Part shown: piece by piece, positions 40,936 to 48,581 of the stretch
Layout: the number at the start of each line of letters is the position of its first letter
How positions within the stretch are numbered: position 1 is the first letter of the stretch
Translations under genes and position numbers: made by a program
The notes under the pieces: generated by a model
Seen by the model: the letters and a program-made list of their open reading frames with translations, nothing else
What the model was told of the DNA's origin: nothing
Databases searched by the model: none
Assembly (NCBI GenBank): GCA_049515655.1
Contig: JBEKTW010000005.1
Span: forward strand, 62,001-126,000
DNA: 64,000 nucleotides
Direction of reading: 5' to 3'
Origin: JBEKTW01 sp049515655
Lineage (GTDB): Bacteria; Bacteroidota; Ignavibacteria; UBA10030; SZUA-254

Positions 40936-42396
40936 TTATTCCTTCACTGATATGAACACAATTCCTGAGCGGGCAGGGACAGGAAACACATTATGATTCA
41001 CGATTTTCTTCGTCTTGCCGCCCAACAGATCAACCCATTTTGCCTTCGATGATGTCGGGAAGGAAAGGGTGTCAACTTGATCTCCGATATTTAAAACAAC
41101 CAGTGCTTTTTCTTTCCGATCCTCGCGCATGAAGCCGAAGACCTTTTTGTCGTTGTCAACCATAATTGTCTTGAACGAACCGCGTCTGAAAACAGGATGG
41201 GTATTTCGAATCCCGATGAGTTTTTGATACCATCCAAACAAATCCATATTCCATTTTGACGTATCCCAGATCATCGTGTGCCGGCAATCGGGGTCTTTGC
41301 CCCCTTTCATGCCGATTTCGTCCCCGTAGTAAACCATCGGCGCGCCCATATACGCCATCTGCATGAGCGCGGCAAGTTTCAGCTTGCCAACGTCGCCATT
41401 ACAGAGAGTCAAGAACCTTTCGGTGTCGTGACTGCCGATGAGGTTCTGGAGAACGTAATTAACCTCCGACGGATACTGCGAACGCTGCACCTGCAGGATG
41501 GAATCGAACTGAAACGCGCTCAGATTCTCCAGCGCGATGAAACCCACACAAGCTCCCCGGAACCGGTAGTTCATGACGGCGTCAAACTGGTCGCCCTTGA
41601 GCCACGGCGTGGCGTCGTCCCAAATCTCCCCCACGATGTAGGCATCGGGATTCTCGGCCTTCACCAGTTTTCTCCATTCAATCCAGAAATTATGTGACAT
41701 TTCATTGGGCACATCCAGCCGCCACCCATCGAGGCCGAGTTTCATCCAGTGTTTTGTTGCTTCGAACAGGTACTGCCTAACCTCCGGCGTATCGGTCATG
41801 AGCTTGGGCAGGTCACCCATTCCCCACCAGGCCTCGTAATTTGGTTTGTCGGGCGGCCCGACCGGAAAGCCGTGGATGTTGTACCAATGAAGATACTTCG
41901 ACTTTGCCTCGTTCTTCTTGACATCCTCAAAAGCCCAGAAGTGGACACCGGTATGATTGAACACTGCGTCGATGACGACATGGATCCCGCGCACGTGACA
42001 CTCGTCAAGGAGCTTCTTGAATGTCTTATCATCGCCAAAATTGTGATCGATCTTCATGTAATCGGAAGTGTGGTACTTATGGTTGGAGGGCGATTCAAAG
42101 ATGGGATTCAGATAGAGAGCATTGACCCCGAGCCGCTGGAGATAATCAAGATAGTTGATGATTCCCTTGAGGTCGCCGCCGAAATAGTTCGTCGTCGTCG
42201 GCTTTTCCCCCCATGGCTGGACATCCGGGGGATCATTAGTTGTATCTCCATTCGCGAACCGTTCGGGGAAGATTTGATAGAAGACAGCATCCTTCACCCA
42301 ATCGGGAACGAACGATCGCTGGGCAAGTCCAAGGCTGCCTGATAGCAAGAGCAACAGCAGCATCATGACGCGGAACTTCGGAAGGCTCATTGACAA
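40936..42396 (-). CDS. Secreted neopullulanase/cyclomaltodextrinase-like GH13 glycosidase
   Basis: A 486-residue GH13 enzyme with a signal peptide (RVMMLLLLLLSGSLGLAQ), so probably periplasmic. Catalytic residues are Asp228 (GWRLDVPNEM), Glu257 (YIVGEIWDD) and Asp324 (IGSHDTERF). FYQIFPERFANGD and NPIFESPSNHKYHTSDY are typical of neopullulanase/maltogenic relatives, which cut cyclodextrins, pullulan or short maltodextrins. The N-terminal starch-binding domain of classical neopullulanases is absent. It opens the starch operon and has a promoter candidate immediately upstream. Confidence 0.92.
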   Translation of the reverse strand: MSMSLPKFRVMMLLLLLLSGSLGLAQRSFVPDWVKDAVFYQIFPERFANGDTTNDPPDVQPWGEKPTTTNYFGGDLKGIINYLDYLQRLGVNALYLNPIFESPSNHKYHTSDYMKIDHNFGDDKTFKKLLDECHVRGIHVVIDAVFNHTGVHFWAFEDVKKNEAKSKYLHWYNIHGFPVGPPDKPNYEAWWGMGDLPKLMTDTPEVRQYLFEATKHWMKLGLDGWRLDVPNEMSHNFWIEWRKLVKAENPDAYIVGEIWDDATPWLKGDQFDAVMNYRFRGACVGFIALENLSAFQFDSILQVQRSQYPSEVNYVLQNLIGSHDTERFLTLCNGDVGKLKLAALMQMAYMGAPMVYYGDEIGMKGGKDPDCRHTMIWDTSKWNMDLFGWYQKLIGIRNTHPVFRRGSFKTIMVDNDKKVFGFMREDRKEKALVVLNIGDQVDTLSFPTSSKAKWVDLLGGKTKKIVNHNVFPVPARSGIVFISVKE

Positions 42397-42425
42397 AGTA
42401 GTGTAATCTTGACCTAATCTGCTTT

Positions 42426-42455
42426 CAAAGTAAGGAAAAGATCATGGAAATCCAA
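42426..42455 (-). promoter_or_regulatory. Candidate promoter for the starch acquisition operon (TTG-N20-TACTTTG)
   Basis: On the minus strand TTG (42455-42453) and TACTTTG (42432-42426) are 20 bp apart. The -7-like box ends 29 bp before the ATG at 42396. Confidence 0.45.
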
Positions 42456-42461
42456 AAGCAC

Positions 42462-42492
42462 TTTCGAATTACTGCGTAAATAATTATATTAC
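42462..42492 (+). promoter_or_regulatory. Weak candidate promoter for the SGNH-TPR gene (TTT-N20-TATATTAC)
   Basis: TTT at 42462-42464 and TATATTAC at 42485-42492 keep the 20-bp spacing but lack the G of TTG. It ends 12 bp before the ATG at 42505 and is divergent from the starch operon promoter. Confidence 0.3.
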
Positions 42493-42504
42493 CACTAACC
42501 CAAC

Positions 42505-44541
42505 ATGAAGGACAAGCAGCATCGCAATACTCATTCGGCAAGGGGGCACAAATCCGAAGATTTGACACCTGCCAAGCGACGATTATTCTCTATCATCGTT
42601 CTCATTCTTCCAGTCGTCATATTTTTTTTGCTCGAAGTCGGACTGCGCTTGTTCCATTACGGCCCGGACATTTCGCTGTTCAGATCCGAAGTCATTAATG
42701 GACAATCGTATTACGTTTTCAATCCTGAAGTAAAAAGTCGATATTTTCTGCGATACCCCTACAATCCTTCACAACCGCCTGATTATTTTCCAGCGAAAAA
42801 GATGCCGGGGGCATATCGGATTTTTTGCCTCGGCGGCTCCACTACAGTGGGATATCCATACTGGTACAATGGAGCATTCTCCACCTTTCTTCGCGACCGC
42901 CTCCAACAAGTATTTCCTGCGAGACACATTGACGTCATCAATGTCGGCATGACTGCGACGAACAGCTTCACAGTTGTTGACATGGGACGAGACCTTGTGG
43001 ACTATGAACCTGATTTATTCATCGTGTACGATGGCCACAATGAGTTTTATGGCGCACTTGGCATCGCATCACATGAGTCACTTGGTGAATTCCGATGGTT
43101 GACTAATTTTTACCTCCGCGCCATTCACCTCCGAACGTTTCTCCTGGTGCGGGACGCCTATGGAAAGATTGCAGACCTGTTTCGTACCCCCGAGTCGTCC
43201 AACCCCGCGACTGCCACTCTCATGGAAACACTGGCGAAGGGCCAGTACGTCTCATACCGAAGCAAGACATATGAAAAATGCCTTGAGATCTTCAAGGATA
43301 ATTTGAGGGATTTGAAGTCTCTTGCCGTTGCCCGCAAGATTCCCATGATTCTTTCTTCCCAGGTTTCGAACCTTCGAGGACAAGCTCCGTTCGTCTCTCA
43401 GGACGAGAGCCCATCGGCTACCGATCGCACTTTGGCATTCCACCGACTGTTTGATGCGGGACTCCGACAATTGCAGGGGGGGAACATCGATTCAGCAACC
43501 AACGATTTCAACCAGGCAGTGAGGTTGGATTCTCTCCGGGCGGATGCTCACTATGAGCTTGCACGCTGCTTTGACTACCAGCAGAGAAAAACGGACGCTC
43601 GTCGTGAGTATATCAAGGCGCGCGATTACGACGAACTACGATTCCGGGCAAGCACGGACTTCAACAATGCAATCCGGTCAATTTCCGACGGCTCGGAAGT
43701 GACGTTTGTTGATATGGAGGAGGCATTTCAAGCTCACTCACCTGATTCACTGATCGGCAACGAGCTCATCACTGAGCATTTACATCCAAACTCTCATGGA
43801 TATTTTATCATGGCAAAGGAGTTCGCCCGTGCCATGCGCGAACATCAGCTCTTGGCTTCGGCAGGTGACTGGCAAATGGCCGATACGATATCGGATGACG
43901 TGCTCTGGCAAAAGCGCAGCTTGACCGTACTCGACGAATTGATTGCTCGCAGGCGTACTGAGATTCTCACAGCAGGTTGGCCTTTCACGTCAGGGGTTCC
44001 GGTTGTCAATTCCGTTGACGAAAAGGATACCCTCGGACACATCGTCGAGCAGGTGACTCGTGCCCGTTGGGATTGGACTAGGGCACATGAATCCGCAGCA
44101 CAGTATTATCTGCTCCGAAATGAGCGGGAAAAAGCGGAAGGAGAGTATCGAGTCATTATTAGCCAGTTGCGGTTCCTCGATGTCCAACCCTATCTCAAAC
44201 TTGCGAGAATCCTCCTTGATGAGAAAAAGTACAATGATGTACGGACGGTTCTTCTTTCTTCGCTGGACGTCCAGCCCACGATTCTCGCTTATCGTGCGCT
44301 CGGAGACATGTCGCTAAATTCTGGAAGACCGACTGAGGCAATTGCCTACTATGAGAAAATGTCCATCTTTCCCCAATCTTCGTCCGAACAACTTGAGAAT
44401 GGCTATATGCTTGCTCTTGCATACTCCCACGCAGGCATGACACATCAGGCAAGGTCACAGTTGCTGAAGATCCTCAGCATCAAGCCTGATTTTCAGCCTG
44501 CTGTAGAGCTTTTGCAAAAGATCAAACCGGACAGCCAGTGA
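42505..44541 (+). CDS. Membrane-anchored SGNH/GDSL hydrolase-like protein with C-terminal TPR region
   Basis: A 678-residue protein. One N-terminal transmembrane helix (about 28-46, LFSIIVLILPVVIFFLLEVG) anchors an SGNH fold outside the membrane. Block I is CLGGSTTVG with Ser112, block III is VYDGHNEFYG with Asn179, and block V is EHLHPNSHGY with the catalytic His. Residues about 320-375 and 520-675 are TPR-like helices. SGNH-TPR proteins of this type are probably O-acetyl transfer or esterase enzymes acting on envelope polymers, but the substrate is unknown. A paralogue lies convergently downstream. Confidence 0.85.
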   Translation: MKDKQHRNTHSARGHKSEDLTPAKRRLFSIIVLILPVVIFFLLEVGLRLFHYGPDISLFRSEVINGQSYYVFNPEVKSRYFLRYPYNPSQPPDYFPAKKMPGAYRIFCLGGSTTVGYPYWYNGAFSTFLRDRLQQVFPARHIDVINVGMTATNSFTVVDMGRDLVDYEPDLFIVYDGHNEFYGALGIASHESLGEFRWLTNFYLRAIHLRTFLLVRDAYGKIADLFRTPESSNPATATLMETLAKGQYVSYRSKTYEKCLEIFKDNLRDLKSLAVARKIPMILSSQVSNLRGQAPFVSQDESPSATDRTLAFHRLFDAGLRQLQGGNIDSATNDFNQAVRLDSLRADAHYELARCFDYQQRKTDARREYIKARDYDELRFRASTDFNNAIRSISDGSEVTFVDMEEAFQAHSPDSLIGNELITEHLHPNSHGYFIMAKEFARAMREHQLLASAGDWQMADTISDDVLWQKRSLTVLDELIARRRTEILTAGWPFTSGVPVVNSVDEKDTLGHIVEQVTRARWDWTRAHESAAQYYLLRNEREKAEGEYRVIISQLRFLDVQPYLKLARILLDEKKYNDVRTVLLSSLDVQPTILAYRALGDMSLNSGRPTEAIAYYEKMSIFPQSSSEQLENGYMLALAYSHAGMTHQARSQLLKILSIKPDFQPAVELLQKIKPDSQ

Positions 44542-44559
44542 CAACTGATCGTCGTACCT

Positions 44560-44691
44560 TCACTTTGAATCTGAGTCAGTGCCCCGTTTCAGATATTCCT
44601 TTTCCAACTGCTGAGCCGCAGATCGCATCATTTGCTCAACACCTATAGATTCCATAGCCGACATCATCAACCTATCTTTGAAACGGGACAC
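44560..44691 (-). CDS. Putative 43-codon small protein coupled to the SGNH-TPR gene
   Basis: On the minus strand GTG at 44691-44689 shares one base with the TAG stop of the preceding SGNH-TPR gene (TAGTG), a classic translational-coupling arrangement. The frame encodes 43 residues, starting SRFKDRLMMSAMESIGVEQM and ending LEKEYLKRGTDSDSK, then TGA at 44562-44560. It looks amphipathic and helical with a charged tail, and matches no family I know. The ends of the ORF also form an inverted repeat (GTGTCCCGTTTC / GAAACGGGGCAC), so a non-coding repeat is the alternative. Too short for routine gene finding. Confidence 0.42.
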   Translation of the reverse strand: MSRFKDRLMMSAMESIGVEQMMRSAAQQLEKEYLKRGTDSDSK

Positions 44692-46721
44692 TATCGCCGT
44701 CGCTGCTTCAGGATGCTTGCCCGGAGCTGCATTGCCTCTGCATAGTTGGGGACAAGTTGCAGCGCCTCATTGAGATCTGAGAGCGCCGTGTCGAAGTTCA
44801 TCGTGTTTGCATAAGCTGCTGCCAGACCGTAGAGGATGTTAGCCTTGAGGTCTTTCGATCCTTGAGGCGTTGCCAGTTCTCGAGCTCTTGTGAGCTGCTC
44901 GATTGCCTCGTAAAACTCGCCCTTGTTCACTTCAACGAGCCCAAGATCAAGACGCGAGTACGGATACTGAGGATTCGATCTGATAGAAAGGCGGTACTCA
45001 CGAATCGCCCCCTCTAATCTCCCCGTGTGATTCAGCAAATTGCCCAAGAGGTAGTGGGCATAGTAATTATATGGATATTCTTGGAGCAGGGCATCATATG
45101 TTGTCAGTGCCTTCCGGAACAAACCCCGACTCCAGAAATATTGAGCAGATTTGTAGCATCCCTCATCCCACCCTAACTTCCGGGAGTATGTATCCTGAAC
45201 GATTTCCTTCATCATTGCGTCTGCCGAATCCAGAACGACGGACGCTCGTTGGTAATCTTGGAATGGCCATCGGCTCGTCAGGTGCCGGATCGAAATGTCC
45301 GCATACGCCAGATCTAACCAGCAAATGCTCAGGCTATCATATTCAAATGGAAGAAAGCCTCTCTTCATCTTGTCGACGGCCCTTGCAACCAAGTCCATAT
45401 CAATTATTTTTTGCACAAAGCCGTTCGCAATAAGGTAGTAGCCGAATGCGTTCGGGTGAAGATGTTCCCAGAAGACATTGTCGCCGGGGACGCCATCCAC
45501 GCTGGCTGCGGAGAGTGCTGAATCAGCCGAGAGGAATCCTACGCCTGTTTCCTTACACACTTTCTTGATGATCTCGTTGATCTCTTGGGGTGCACGGAAT
45601 TTCAGGAGATCGTTGTCTCTCGCGACAAGTAAATGATACTTCGCTTCGGCCGTTTTCCCCAAGGCAAGAAGCGCTCTCCCAAGCCAGTAGTTGACAATCC
45701 CGTTTGTGGAATCAATGGCGGACAAACGGCGAAGTGTATCCAACACCTCACCGTACCGCCTCGCCTTAAACCTTGCAATGATCGTATCTTTGGTTGTTCG
45801 AAAGTTGGCCGCCGATCCGATCGTATCACTGAAAAAAGGAGGGAAGAAGATATTGGATGAAACGTCGCTCACGATGACCGGAACACCGTTAGCTTCGAAT
45901 CGAGAAACGATATCTCTCAGATTTTCCTCAAACACCTCAAATATTCGTTGGGCATCCCTGGATCCCAGAGGGACGAGATTCCCTTGCGATACCTGCTTCA
46001 TCAGGTTTGATTCTGTCGGAATTGAACCTTGCTGCCTTTTCCGCAACCAAGATTGAACGAGTTGCACCAGGCGAAGTTCCCTCAGTCTATACTTGAGCTG
46101 AGTTATCAGCGGCAATGATTTTTCGATGAAAGATGCGCCGATACCGTCGGGACCATAGAATTCATTGTGGCCCAGATAGATCAGCACGAGGTCGGGATGG
46201 TACGCAATCAATTGGCGGGACAAGTCCCTCACAACATTGCTGTTTATCGCCGATGCTCCCCAGTTAATAACCTCAAACTCCCTGTCGGGATAGATATGCT
46301 CCAACTGCTTCTTGACAATACCCGGGATGTTGGCCGTCATTTCGTAGGGCGTACCGAACATGGATGACTCGCCAAGACAAAATATTCGATACACCTTCTG
46401 GTCTTTGAATTTCTTGAAAAGGTTAGGCTTGAACTCCGGAAGAGAAGGCGAATTCGCTGGAAAGTACTTTTGTAGATATGAGCGGTTGATTTGGTGCCAG
46501 ACAATATTGTCGTACGTGACTTCTGTTGTTAATTCATCACCCGCCGAAGGCGAAGTCATTCTCAGCAGAATCTCAATCCCAATGAGAAGCAGAAGAAAGG
46601 TTGTTACAGGAATGAGACTGAACAGAATTTTTTTTGTTCGAGACAACTCAGACGTTAGCAGAACAGAACCATGGTAATTTAGGGAACGATGACATCTTCC
46701 GGCGGCTTGACATTCAACCAT
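44691..46721 (-). CDS. Membrane-anchored SGNH/GDSL hydrolase-like protein with TPR region (paralogue)
   Basis: A protein of up to 676 residues with the same plan as the gene at 42505-44541: a transmembrane helix (ILFSLIPVTTFLLLLIGIE), block I CLGESSMFG, block III YLGHNEFYG, block V WEHLHPNAFGY, and C-terminal TPR motifs (YYAHYLLGNLLNHTGRLEGA). The ATG at 46721 lies inside the upstream chaperone gene (43-bp overlap, different frame). TTG at 46646 (SRTKKILF) would align better with the paralogue's N-terminus, so the start is uncertain. It is probably cotranscribed with the chaperone gene. Confidence 0.83.
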   Translation of the reverse strand: MVECQAAGRCHRSLNYHGSVLLTSELSRTKKILFSLIPVTTFLLLLIGIEILLRMTSPSAGDELTTEVTYDNIVWHQINRSYLQKYFPANSPSLPEFKPNLFKKFKDQKVYRIFCLGESSMFGTPYEMTANIPGIVKKQLEHIYPDREFEVINWGASAINSNVVRDLSRQLIAYHPDLVLIYLGHNEFYGPDGIGASFIEKSLPLITQLKYRLRELRLVQLVQSWLRKRQQGSIPTESNLMKQVSQGNLVPLGSRDAQRIFEVFEENLRDIVSRFEANGVPVIVSDVSSNIFFPPFFSDTIGSAANFRTTKDTIIARFKARRYGEVLDTLRRLSAIDSTNGIVNYWLGRALLALGKTAEAKYHLLVARDNDLLKFRAPQEINEIIKKVCKETGVGFLSADSALSAASVDGVPGDNVFWEHLHPNAFGYYLIANGFVQKIIDMDLVARAVDKMKRGFLPFEYDSLSICWLDLAYADISIRHLTSRWPFQDYQRASVVLDSADAMMKEIVQDTYSRKLGWDEGCYKSAQYFWSRGLFRKALTTYDALLQEYPYNYYAHYLLGNLLNHTGRLEGAIREYRLSIRSNPQYPYSRLDLGLVEVNKGEFYEAIEQLTRARELATPQGSKDLKANILYGLAAAYANTMNFDTALSDLNEALQLVPNYAEAMQLRASILKQRRR

Positions 46722-48502
46722 TCAAGTTGTTTATCCACAAAAGGAGCGGCAAACATCCTACCGCCAAAGCCTAAGAAACGAAATGCGAGCATGGGCGTCA
46801 TCGTGACGTCGAGACGCTCGAGGCGGTCTTGATAGATGGCGAATCCGCGCCTTGTTCCTGTTTGCGCCAGGAAGAGGGTCAATTTTCGCTTTCGCTTCAT
46901 CGATAGGAGCTCTTGCCGAGCGTGTTCGTATTTTGATGCCGCCACCGAGTCAACGGTGAGCGAATCGGTCTTCTTGGCGAGCACTTCAAACAGCACAAGT
47001 CCGGTTGAATCGCTCATCGGCCCATAGCGCTTGCCGACATCCATCTGCCAAGCAACCTCACCGATTGAAGGACGATCGGATATTGAGAAGAAATCCGTTT
47101 CCCCATGCCGCTTTCGTTCCTCCGGATCACTTGAGAACTTACCAACGACATCGGTGAACGGGGATCCCCGCTCAAGATCAAGGATAGCTTCCTTCATGGC
47201 GTCAACCGATTTGGTGTGGAGCTCTCGAATTTTAACTTGGCGGACAGAGAACGGCCGGCCTTCGGCCTTCATGAACTGGAGTACCTCGTTTTCTGAGGCA
47301 GTGACGGTCCCGTAGACGTACCGTTTCATCATGGCAGCAAGGTACTGATCGCGCCAAGGTTCCAGCCTATGCTGGACCTCCTGAGAGCGGTCAAACCCCC
47401 GGCGGAGTGCCTCTTGCGACATAAGCTCTTCATCGACCCACTCCCTGAATTCATTGTAGAGCCGCCTTGACACATTCCTTTCTTTCCCTTGCGGAATGGA
47501 AAATCCTTTCATGGTGAGCGTCTCTATCACTTCTCTCTCGCGCCAACACCTGCTCCCGGCAACGATAAGCGTGTCCTGAAGATGCTCTTTCTCCATTTCA
47601 ATAACTTCATTCACTGTGCTTTCGGTCAGCGAAACCTGAGGCGTTTGAGGATGATGCATCAATGCCTCTTCAAGATGTCTTGCGAACCGCTGGAAACTCT
47701 GTGGTGGAGAATAAGCTACCATCACTTTTTGAAACGTGTGGAGAAATTCAGAAACCCTCTGAATTTCCTTGCGCCGCCGGATTTTCGATTCGACACGTTC
47801 TCTAAGGACATCGGGCCCCATCTTTGAATAGAATTCATCCGGCTGCGTTTGTATGAGCTTTAGGATGTAAAATCCGTCCCCTGCATGGATGACGGGCGAT
47901 ATTTCATGGTATTTAAGTTTGTATGAGGATGATTCGATCTTTGCATCTGCATCACCCCAAATAACGGTGGCAGTATCCGCGAGGTATTTGATGGAAGAAT
48001 CGACCTGTATCCGGTCAAATTCAGCAGGACGTTTGATCAGCCCGCGAACAAATTGTGCATCCTCCTCCTTTTCGAAGAACAGATACCGAACGCGCAATTC
48101 TCTTCTCGCTTCGAGCATACCTCGGCGGAGCTCGTCGCTGTTCACCTCAACTTTGCCTTTGATCTCGCGAGCATACAACTCATCCCGCGCGAGCATCTTC
48201 GTGAGGTCGAGCATCGCTTTCTGATAGATTGAATCACGGTCGAGGTTTCTCGCAAGAGCCTCCTGTGCAAGGAGCTTTTCTGCGACAAGGGAGTAGAGAA
48301 AAGCGTCTTTATCCTCCTCGAGTTTTGATTTCCGATGGCTATACAAACCAGGAGTTAGCTCGAATCGTTCTTTGAATTCTCGCTCAGAAATGAATTCGTC
48401 TCCGGCTTTTCCTACATACTTCTCTTCCGGGTAGGAATCTTGCGGCATCCCAAAGGTGTGGAAGAAGAGAAAACAGAGGGCACTACAGACGACCCGCATC
48501 AC
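46679..48502 (-). CDS. SurA/PpiC-like periplasmic peptidyl-prolyl isomerase
   Basis: A 607-residue exported folding factor. The signal peptide (VVCSALCFLFFHTFG) is followed by a SurA-like helical domain (EFISEREFKERFELTPG, YSLVAEKLLAQEALARNLD). Two parvulin-like regions follow: one poorly conserved around 125-230, and a clearer one around 415-510 (VRQVKIRELHTKS, LERGSPFTDVVGKFSSDPEERKRHGETDFF shown here as the pieces SPFTDVVGKFSSDP and ERKRHGETDFF). Such proteins assist outer-membrane protein assembly. It has no close promoter match and follows a terminator for the gene upstream on the same strand. Confidence 0.85.
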   Translation of the reverse strand: MMRVVCSALCFLFFHTFGMPQDSYPEEKYVGKAGDEFISEREFKERFELTPGLYSHRKSKLEEDKDAFLYSLVAEKLLAQEALARNLDRDSIYQKAMLDLTKMLARDELYAREIKGKVEVNSDELRRGMLEARRELRVRYLFFEKEEDAQFVRGLIKRPAEFDRIQVDSSIKYLADTATVIWGDADAKIESSSYKLKYHEISPVIHAGDGFYILKLIQTQPDEFYSKMGPDVLRERVESKIRRRKEIQRVSEFLHTFQKVMVAYSPPQSFQRFARHLEEALMHHPQTPQVSLTESTVNEVIEMEKEHLQDTLIVAGSRCWREREVIETLTMKGFSIPQGKERNVSRRLYNEFREWVDEELMSQEALRRGFDRSQEVQHRLEPWRDQYLAAMMKRYVYGTVTASENEVLQFMKAEGRPFSVRQVKIRELHTKSVDAMKEAILDLERGSPFTDVVGKFSSDPEERKRHGETDFFSISDRPSIGEVAWQMDVGKRYGPMSDSTGLVLFEVLAKKTDSLTVDSVAASKYEHARQELLSMKRKRKLTLFLAQTGTRRGFAIYQDRLERLDVTMTPMLAFRFLGFGGRMFAAPFVDKQLEWLNVKPPEDVIVP

Positions 48503-48532
48503 CTAAAGAAGATTGTGTATCATACAAAAACG

Positions 48533-48564
48533 AAACAAGGCGAGAATTTCTTCCCGCCTTGTTT
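48533..48564 (-). terminator. Intrinsic terminator after the DUF3494/T9SS gene
   Basis: AAACAAGGCG and CGCCTTGTTT form a perfect 10-bp stem with a 12-nt loop. On the minus strand the stem is followed by TTTCGTTTTTG. It lies 18 bp beyond the stop of the leftward gene at 48582, in the right place to end its transcript. Confidence 0.8.
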
Positions 48565-48581
48565 GCCGTTCTGGAAAATGA

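Noticed and set aside
44579..44691. MITE with 12-13 bp terminal inverted repeats between the SGNH genes
   Set aside because: The inverted repeats coincide with the two ends of a clean 43-codon ORF that overlaps an upstream stop, which explains the boundaries at least as well; no target duplication is visible. Kept as the alternative explanation for the small ORF.
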